Assembly: GCF_000601455.1 (NCBI RefSeq) | Contig: NZ_AZQP01000023.1 | Location: forward strand, 1-43,139 | Origin: Fervidicella metallireducens AeB | Lineage (GTDB): Bacteria > Bacillota > Clostridia > Clostridiales > Caloramatoraceae | Direction of reading: 5' to 3' | Length of the DNA stretch: 43,139 nt | Shown: positions 34,798 to 43,139 of the stretch, one piece after another | Numbering within the stretch: the first letter of the stretch is position 1 | How the letters are laid out: each line of letters opens with the position of its first letter | Position numbers and translations under genes: made by a program | Notes under the pieces: model-generated | Told to the model about the DNA's origin: nothing | The model's database searches: none | Seen by the model: the letters and a program-made list of their open reading frames with translations, nothing else

Positions 34798-36561
34798 TTA
34801 AAAGGCCTCCCTCCATTAAAGCTTCTATCTCTGACTTGAGGGCTGCTGATATTTCATCTAACTTATACATTTCACTTTCAGGAATATACTTAGCTCTTGC
34901 TATTCTCTCTCTAACTGGCAGAGTTGATAGCTTGCTTAAATATACTCCAGCCTCAAGAGCCTTTTGTCCTAGATCATTAAAATCTAATATTAATTTCAAC
35001 ATCTTGTATTGCTTATCAAGTGAAGCATATGTGTCAACTTCATGGAAAGCATTCTGATGAAGATAATCTTCTCTCAATGACTTAGCTGCTTCAAGTGTTA
35101 ATCTATCCTTTTCTGATAGTGCATCTATACCTACTAGTCTTACTATTTCTTCCAGTTCTGCTTCTTCCTGAAGTATACCCATTGCTTTTTGTGTCATTTC
35201 AACCCAGCCATTTAATCCTCTTTCCTTTTCAATATAAGGAGCAATCTTGTTAACGTACAATGAGTAGCTTAAAAGCCAGTTTATTGCTGGGAAATGTCTC
35301 TTTTGTGCCAGTGAAGAATCAAGTCCCCAGAAAACTTTTACTATTTTAAGTGTTGCCTGAGTAACTGGTTCTGAAAGGTCCCCTCCTGGAGGTGATACAG
35401 CACCGATTGCTGTAAGTGCTCCTACCCTTTCTTCGCTTCCTAAACAATAAACCTTACCTGATCTTTCATAGAACTCAGCAGCACGTGATGTCAGGTATGC
35501 TGGATATCCTTCTTCACCAGGCATTTCTTCAAGACGTCCTGACATTTCACGAAGCGCCTCTGCCCATCTTGACGTTGAGTCAGCCATAAGTGCAACTGAA
35601 TATCCCATGTCTCTGAAGTATTCTGCTATTGTTATACCTGTATATATTGATGCTTCACGGGCAGCAACAGGCATGTTTGATGTATTTGCTATAAGAACTG
35701 TTCTCTTCATTAAAGGTTCACCTGATTTAGGGTCCTTAAGTTCAGGGAACTCCATAAGAACGTCTGTCATTTCGTTTCCACGTTCTCCACATCCGATATA
35801 AACAACTATTTCAGCATCTGCCCATTTTGCAAGCTGATGTTGAACTACTGTTTTACCACAACCGAATGGTCCTGGAACACATGCAGTTCCTCCCTTAGCA
35901 ACTGGGAAGAATGTATCGATAACTCTTTGTCCTGTAATCATAGGTTCCTCTGGAGCAATTTTGCCCTTATATGGTCTTCCACGTCTTACAGGCCACTTTT
36001 GCATCATCATAAGGTCCTTTATATAACCATCATTTAATTTAACCTTTGCAACAGTATCAACTACTGTAAACTCACCTTCATAAATTTCTACTATTTCTCC
36101 CTCAATACCAACTGGAACCATTATTCTATGCTCAACAAGTGTTGTTTCATTTACGATACCTAATGTGTCCCCAGCTAAAACTTTATCTCCAACCTTTTTA
36201 ACTGGTTTAAAAAGCCACTTCCTTTCTCTATCAAGGAAGGTACTTCAATTCCCCTTGTTATGAAATCCCCTGCTATTCTCATTATTGCATCAAGTGGTCT
36301 TTGAATACCGTCAAACATCGCTTCTATAAGTCCTGGCCCTAATTCAACACTTAAAGGCTCTCCAGTCGTTTCTACTGGCTCCCCTGGTCCTAGACCTGAA
36401 GTTTCCTCATAAACCTGTATTGAAGCTCTGTCGCCTCTCATTTCAATTATTTCGCCTATGAGCTTTTTATGTCCAACTTTAACCATATCAAACATTTTTG
36501 CATGTCCCATTTTCTCTGCTATAACCAGAGGTCCTGAGACCTTAACAATACTACCCTTCAA
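34790..36561 (-). CDS. atpA: V-type ATP synthase catalytic subunit A, interrupted by a one-base frameshift near 36232
   Basis: The catalytic subunit is split into a 5' frame ending at 36175 and a 3' frame from about 36230. Adding one C to the plus strand at 36232 (CTATCAAGG to CTATCCAAGG) joins them as [14 protein letters not shown], the expected A-subunit sequence; the stretch up to the ATG at 36121 then reads on through V-G-D-K-V-L-A-G-D. The repaired protein has 590 residues, the normal length, with Walker A G-P-F-G-C-G-K-T, the catalytic E-R-G-N-E-M-T-D, and [11 protein letters not shown]. The start is TTG 36561 (GAAGGAAGG 8 bases upstream), four bases past the atpF stop. The unbroken operon on both sides argues against a real pseudogene. 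Confidence 0.9.
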
Positions 36562-36565
36562 GCTA

Positions 36566-36889
36566 TCAACCTTCCTTCTTTGATAAAATATCAACTCCAA
36601 CGGCCTTTTCAACGTTATCTTTAATCTTTGCAAGTCCTATTCCAAGACTGCCTTGGCTGCCTGGAATCAGGATGATTGCTGGAAGCATTTGATTTTTATA
36701 TCTTTCAATAGTTTCTTCTATTTCCTTAGCAGTAGTTTCTGTAACGAAAATAACTCCATTTCCTTCCCTTGCCATTGTATCTACTGCCCTCATGGCTTCC
36801 TCAGGAGTCTCAACTGCCCTAACCTGTAAACCAAGTGCAAGAAAGGCTATTACCGCATCTCTCTCACCGACAACTCCTATTTTATACAT
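36566..36889 (-). CDS. atpF: V-type ATP synthase subunit F
   Basis: The 107-residue subunit binds the central stalk with [21 protein letters not shown] is the usual start, and [12 protein letters not shown] and [16 protein letters not shown] are conserved. I took ATG 36889, inside the end of atpC (8-base overlap), rather than the GTG at 36898. Confidence 0.95.
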   Translation of the reverse strand: MYKIGVVGERDAVIAFLALGLQVRAVETPEEAMRAVDTMAREGNGVIFVTETTAKEIEETIERYKNQMLPAIILIPGSQGSLGIGLAKIKDNVEKAVGVDILSKKEG

Positions 36890-37871
36890 ACAAATCACGC
36901 AGCCTTTCCCTTATAATGTCGGGTAAAACCTTGTTCTTCTTACCTGTTAAAACTATCCTTACAGCTTTTATTTCCGTTTCCCTGGCAATTATATATGCTA
37001 CAATTGGTTCAGGACCAAAGCTTACAAGCTTCGCATTTTTTAGATAATTAATCATGAAATTATCCGATAACTTTTCAAGTTTACCTATATCTTTAGTCTT
37101 AACAAATTCTTCAATACCTTCCTTTACCCACTTATAGTGGTCTGTATGGGCGATTTTACCTGCAAAGTTATCTAAGGAGTCATTTAGGTTATTGATAAAT
37201 AAATCAATATCTATTTTTCCTCCCCTGATAAAAATCTTCTGTAAAAATTCTCTATCTTTGTCCTGTAGTTTAATCCTTATAAAGGATTTAATATTAATAA
37301 CATCTATCATTGTTTTTGTTATCTTTACCAGGTAATCCAGTTTGCTGTTTGAAGCTATCTCCAGCATGTATTCATATACGCCCTTGTCAATTATTATATC
37401 TATCTCCTGTGGGTCCTGATGATTTTTATAACTTTCAATAGCCTTTTCAACATATTTCCTTAATGTCATTGGAATATCTCTGAAACTTTCTTCTTTAATC
37501 ATGACTTTAAGGCTTTCTACCGGTATTGTACCTGCATCCACCAAGATATTATAGGTATCTATTCCTGAAAACTTACCCTTTATTAAACTTTTTATATTGT
37601 GGCCATCGTATCTTACTGCAAGAACATCAACAATTTCTTTTACTGGTGTTAATTTATACATCTCTTTATAAAAACTTTCAAGGGATTCTTTGAGTCCTTC
37701 TTCATATGAAGGCTTATTTAAATACTCTGCATATTCAGAGTCTTGAAGCATTCTAAGTGAATCAGCAAATCCGGCTGATTCAACTAAAGCCTCCAGCTTT
37801 GTTCTATCCAGCATCTTTGTTTCTTTAAATCTAATACGAGCAATACTCTGTGCAAAAATAGTGTTATCCAT
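36882..37871 (-). CDS. atpC: V-type ATP synthase subunit C
   Basis: The 329-residue all-helical subunit (the bacterial C / eukaryotic d type) is the socket joining the central stalk to the membrane ring. Landmarks are the N-terminal A-R-I-R-x-K-E-T-K-M-L, Y-D-G-H-N-I-K-S-L-I-K-G-K (about residue 88), and the end P-E-P-I-V-A-Y-I-I-A-R-E-T-E-I-K-A-V-R, very typical of the family. GGAGGGTGAGTA precedes ATG 37871. Confidence 0.95.
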   Translation of the reverse strand: MDNTIFAQSIARIRFKETKMLDRTKLEALVESAGFADSLRMLQDSEYAEYLNKPSYEEGLKESLESFYKEMYKLTPVKEIVDVLAVRYDGHNIKSLIKGKFSGIDTYNILVDAGTIPVESLKVMIKEESFRDIPMTLRKYVEKAIESYKNHQDPQEIDIIIDKGVYEYMLEIASNSKLDYLVKITKTMIDVINIKSFIRIKLQDKDREFLQKIFIRGGKIDIDLFINNLNDSLDNFAGKIAHTDHYKWVKEGIEEFVKTKDIGKLEKLSDNFMINYLKNAKLVSFGPEPIVAYIIARETEIKAVRIVLTGKKNKVLPDIIRERLRDLYV

Positions 37872-37891
37872 TACTCACCCTCCTTATGAGG

Positions 37892-38497
37892 TTACCTACC
37901 TTCAAAAAGAAGATTTGCTATTTCTCCTTCAAGGCTATCTCTAAGTATTCTAATTTGTGAGTCTATTGAACAGTTGATTTCTAGACCACCCTTTTTTAAT
38001 ATAAATCCAGATTGAATGTTTCTAACTTCATCAACTAGTTTTATCTGACCTTTTTTTCCATTAGAAACAAGTTTTCTGTTAACATTTTCAACAACATCCG
38101 GATTAATCCTTGCTTTATCCTTTTGTGAGAGGATAACTTCCTCATCACCTGTTTCTATATTGTTTAATAACATACATTCTATAAAGCTTGAATAATCCTC
38201 AGAGCTCATATTTTCCAGTTTATTTTTTGCTGCTTCAAGAACCTTATCAATAGCTTCCTGTTTTGAAGATAATAATTGGTTTCTTGCTTCCAGCTGAGCC
38301 CTGGCAATCAGTCTTTCTTTTCTCTCTTTACCATCCTTCTCAGCCTTAGCTTTCATTTCCTCAAAAATAGTTTCCGCTTTATTCTTTGCAGCATTGAGAA
38401 TCTCATCAGCCTTTGTTTTAGCTTCTTTCTCTATTTCATTAGCCTTTGCCCTATCATCGTTTAAAAGTCTATTTTTTAAATTATCAATGACAGCCAT
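37892..38497 (-). CDS. atpE: V-type ATP synthase subunit E
   Basis: This 201-residue peripheral-stalk subunit has a long charged N-terminal helix (A-K-A-N-E-I-E-K-E-A-K-T-K-A-D-E-I and R-L-I-A-R-A-Q-L-E-A-R-N) and a globular C-terminus with G-G-L-E-I-N-C-S-I-D-S-Q-I-R-I-L. ATG 38497 is taken because GGGGAG lies 7 bases upstream; a TTG at 38512 is less likely. Confidence 0.94.
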   Translation of the reverse strand: MAVIDNLKNRLLNDDRAKANEIEKEAKTKADEILNAAKNKAETIFEEMKAKAEKDGKERKERLIARAQLEARNQLLSSKQEAIDKVLEAAKNKLENMSSEDYSSFIECMLLNNIETGDEEVILSQKDKARINPDVVENVNRKLVSNGKKGQIKLVDEVRNIQSGFILKKGGLEINCSIDSQIRILRDSLEGEIANLLFEGR

Positions 38498-38514
38498 CTC
38501 GTCACTCCCCAATA

Positions 38515-41257
<2,743 letters not shown>

Positions 41258-41457
41258 GGTATCACCACCTTCTTAATAATGATGTTTGATTATACATAAC
41301 AGATTATAATTATTATACTACAGATGTTAATAAAACTTAATAGTATTATGAAAATAATTTAAAAAAATTTGCACAATTTGTCATGCTATGCGAAAATTAT
41401 ACCTAAAATTTTTTATTTTGTATAGCCTAAATTTCAAAATTATATAACATTTGAAAT

Positions 41458-43133
41458 CAGATATACGTGTAATCTCCATTTTCAAGATTCAGAGCCATTA
41501 CTGCTTCATCTTTTACTACATCATACCCATTTGTACTTTTCTTTACTTTGTAATTAACATTAAAATATGCAATTTTTTTAGTATTTTCCTGCTTTAAATG
41601 GTCTTTTACATTTTCCTTTTGGCAGCCTACTATTTCCTTTAAATCTGGTGATTCCTGCCTTTTTAGAAAAATAGGAACAGATGATTTTTTTGTGTTAATT
41701 AAAAAATCATGAAGCATTAAATCCTTCAAAATTTCATTATCATATTTTTCTTTTGCAAAATCAAACAAAAATTTAAATCTATCCCTTAAATCAAATTTTC
41801 TTTTAAAATAACCATTGCAGTATAAATATTCATAAAATTCAAATAAAATATCGAATTTCGACTCTGTAAATGACAACATATAATCCATAGTAATTTTAAA
41901 AATCCCACTGTTATAGTATGATTCAAAAACCTCCTCAAATTTAAGGAGCTTATCCATTTCATCTAGTGAAATGGCTTCTGTACATAAAACTTGATACGGA
42001 GGAAAATTTATATTTTTTATACCATATAATTCTTTATCGTAATATATTTTACATCCCTTTAGTACCTTCAAAAAACCTAGCTGCAATACATCTGGCTTAA
42101 TTTCCATGCACATATCAAAGGATTTTTTAAAGGAATCAAAACTTTCACCAGGCAAACCTGCAATTAAATCAAGGTGACAATGAATATTACCAAACTCCTT
42201 AATTTTTGAAATATTTTCTTTAATTTTTTCAAAATTCATAATTCTATTTATATTCTTTAGAACCTCTGGATTAGTTGTCTGCACCCCAACCTCAAACTGA
42301 AACAGGTCCTCTGGAGCTGTAGATAATAGTTTTAACATTTCATCATCCAGTATATCTGCAGCAATTTCAAAGTGAAATTTAGTTTCATCTTTATTTTTAA
42401 TTAAAAACTCCAATATTTCTGTTGCGAATTTTTTATTAGAGTTAAAGGTTCTATCTACAAATTTTACTAGTCTTACCTTATTATCAACAAAATGTTTTAA
42501 GTCTTTCTTTACCCTATTAATATCAAAATATCTTACCCCTTTTATTGTTGAAGATAAGCAATAGGCACAATTAAAAGGACATCCTCTAGATGCCTCGTAA
42601 TAAACTATTTTATCTGGTATTTCGTTTCTATAGGGAAAAGGTATAATATTTAAGTCCTGTATCAATTCTCTAGGAGGATTGACAATTACATCTTTCTTAT
42701 CTCTGTATACTAATCCTTCTATATTTAAATTACGCCCATTATTTTTAAGTACTTTAAGTGTTTCTGCCAGTGTTACCTCTCCTTCTCCCTGTATGATAAA
42801 ATCAATAAAACTATTTTTTTTCATAATATCTTCACTATCGTAGGACACCTCTGGCCCTCCAAGTATAATTCTTAAACTGCCATTAATTTCTTTTAGTGTA
42901 CTGCAAATCTTTAGTGTCTGTTCTATATTCCATATGTAACATGAAAATACAATAACATCGGGATTTTCTATTAATAGTTCCATGGATACATCCATCAGAT
43001 TATCGTTTATTGTGTATTCCTTTATCGTCAGCTCTATCCCTTCATAGTATTCACTGCAATACTCCTTTAAATACCTTATTGCAAGATTTGAATGAACATA
43101 TTTTGAATTAAGTGATGTTAGTATTACCTTCAT
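41458..43133 (-). CDS. B12-binding radical SAM protein (DUF4080 type)
   Basis: The 558-residue protein has an N-terminal cobalamin-binding-like domain (residues about 1-130, with I-V-F-S-C-Y-I-W-N and L-G-G-P-E-V-S-Y), the SAM cluster motif C-P-F-N-C-A-Y-C (about residue 186), a TIM-barrel region with L-D-L-I-A-G-L-P-G-E-S, and a poorly conserved C-terminal region of about 170 residues. Family members catalyse methylations or rearrangements; substrates of this subgroup are unknown. The start ATG is 6 bases from the window end, so its ribosome binding site and any upstream genes are not visible. It is not part of the ATPase operon, from which 200 bases of AT-rich DNA with several TATAAT-like stretches separate it. 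Confidence 0.88.
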
Positions 43134-43139
43134 TTGTTT

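Noticed and set aside
5027..36250. Programmed ribosomal frameshifting as the explanation for the split genes
   Set aside because: None of the break sites has an X-XXY-YYZ slippery heptamer or a clear downstream hairpin, and the affected families are not known for frameshifting.
41258..41456. Specific promoter for the V-ATPase operon
   Set aside because: At least three minus-strand TATAAT stretches (41289, 41303, 41312) occur, none with a convincing -35, so I could not choose one.

Overview
The window comes from an AT-rich, low-GC Gram-positive anaerobe. The pointers are Clostridia-like ribosome binding sites (GGAGG type) and hairpin terminators, a tungsten-type aldehyde:ferredoxin oxidoreductase, an eight- or nine-gene V-type ATPase whose rotor subunit carries the Na+-binding residues of Enterococcus NtpK, a flavodiiron protein, and chemoreceptors. 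A Clostridiaceae genome, possibly near the thermophilic Caloramator group (for which a Na+ V-ATPase has been described), fits best; the genus is inference.

Layout. 1-2.6 kb: SsuA/SsuB/SsuC-type ABC importer, 5' end cut by the window. 2.7-4.7 kb: dCache chemoreceptor with a candidate sigma-28 promoter. 4.7-7.5 kb (minus): an unknown protein, a four-cluster polyferredoxin and AOR in one operon. 7.6-10.45 kb (minus): two adjacent paralogous HTH-TPR regulators. 10.5-13.0 kb (minus): small membrane-type protein, TcaA/PEGA-like protein, and an iron-sulfur flavoprotein paired with a pyruvate-kinase C-domain protein. 13.1-16.9 kb: heterodimeric ABC exporter with one degenerate ATPase site. 17.2-19.9 kb: an acidic protein, an unlisted-size 37-residue membrane protein and a second chemoreceptor. 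19.9-24.1 kb: flavodiiron protein, a membrane-anchored protein with a chelatase-like pattern, a nucleotidyltransferase-like protein with an altered active site, and a niacin-type ECF S component behind a promoter with an embedded operator-like palindrome. 24.3-31.3 kb: tungsto/molybdopterin locus, moeA-moeA/PBP-moaA-moaC-MOSC-def on the minus strand diverging from mogA-moeB-like-moaD-like on the plus strand. 31.4-32.6 kb: heptad-repeat coiled coil and a Uma2 protein. 32.8-41.3 kb (minus): V-ATPase operon H-I-K-E-C-F-A-B-D. 41.5-43.1 kb: B12-binding radical SAM protein.

How it works together: the cofactor locus would supply the pterin-tungsten cofactor to AOR, which passes electrons between aldehydes and ferredoxin through the adjacent polyferredoxin. 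The V-ATPase would couple ATP to Na+ movement.

The most consequential observation concerns reading frames. Four genes (AOR, an HTH-TPR regulator, atpA, and the atpH/atpI junction) are broken or fused in ways that are each repaired by adding one G:C pair to make a GG/CC doublet. The resulting proteins have family-typical lengths. This looks like a systematic consensus error (collapse of GG to G) rather than four independent mutations, so apparent pseudogenes and the H-I fusion should not be taken at face value. I saw no CRISPR array, insertion sequence, phage gene, rRNA or tRNA, and no clearly new defence-type system.
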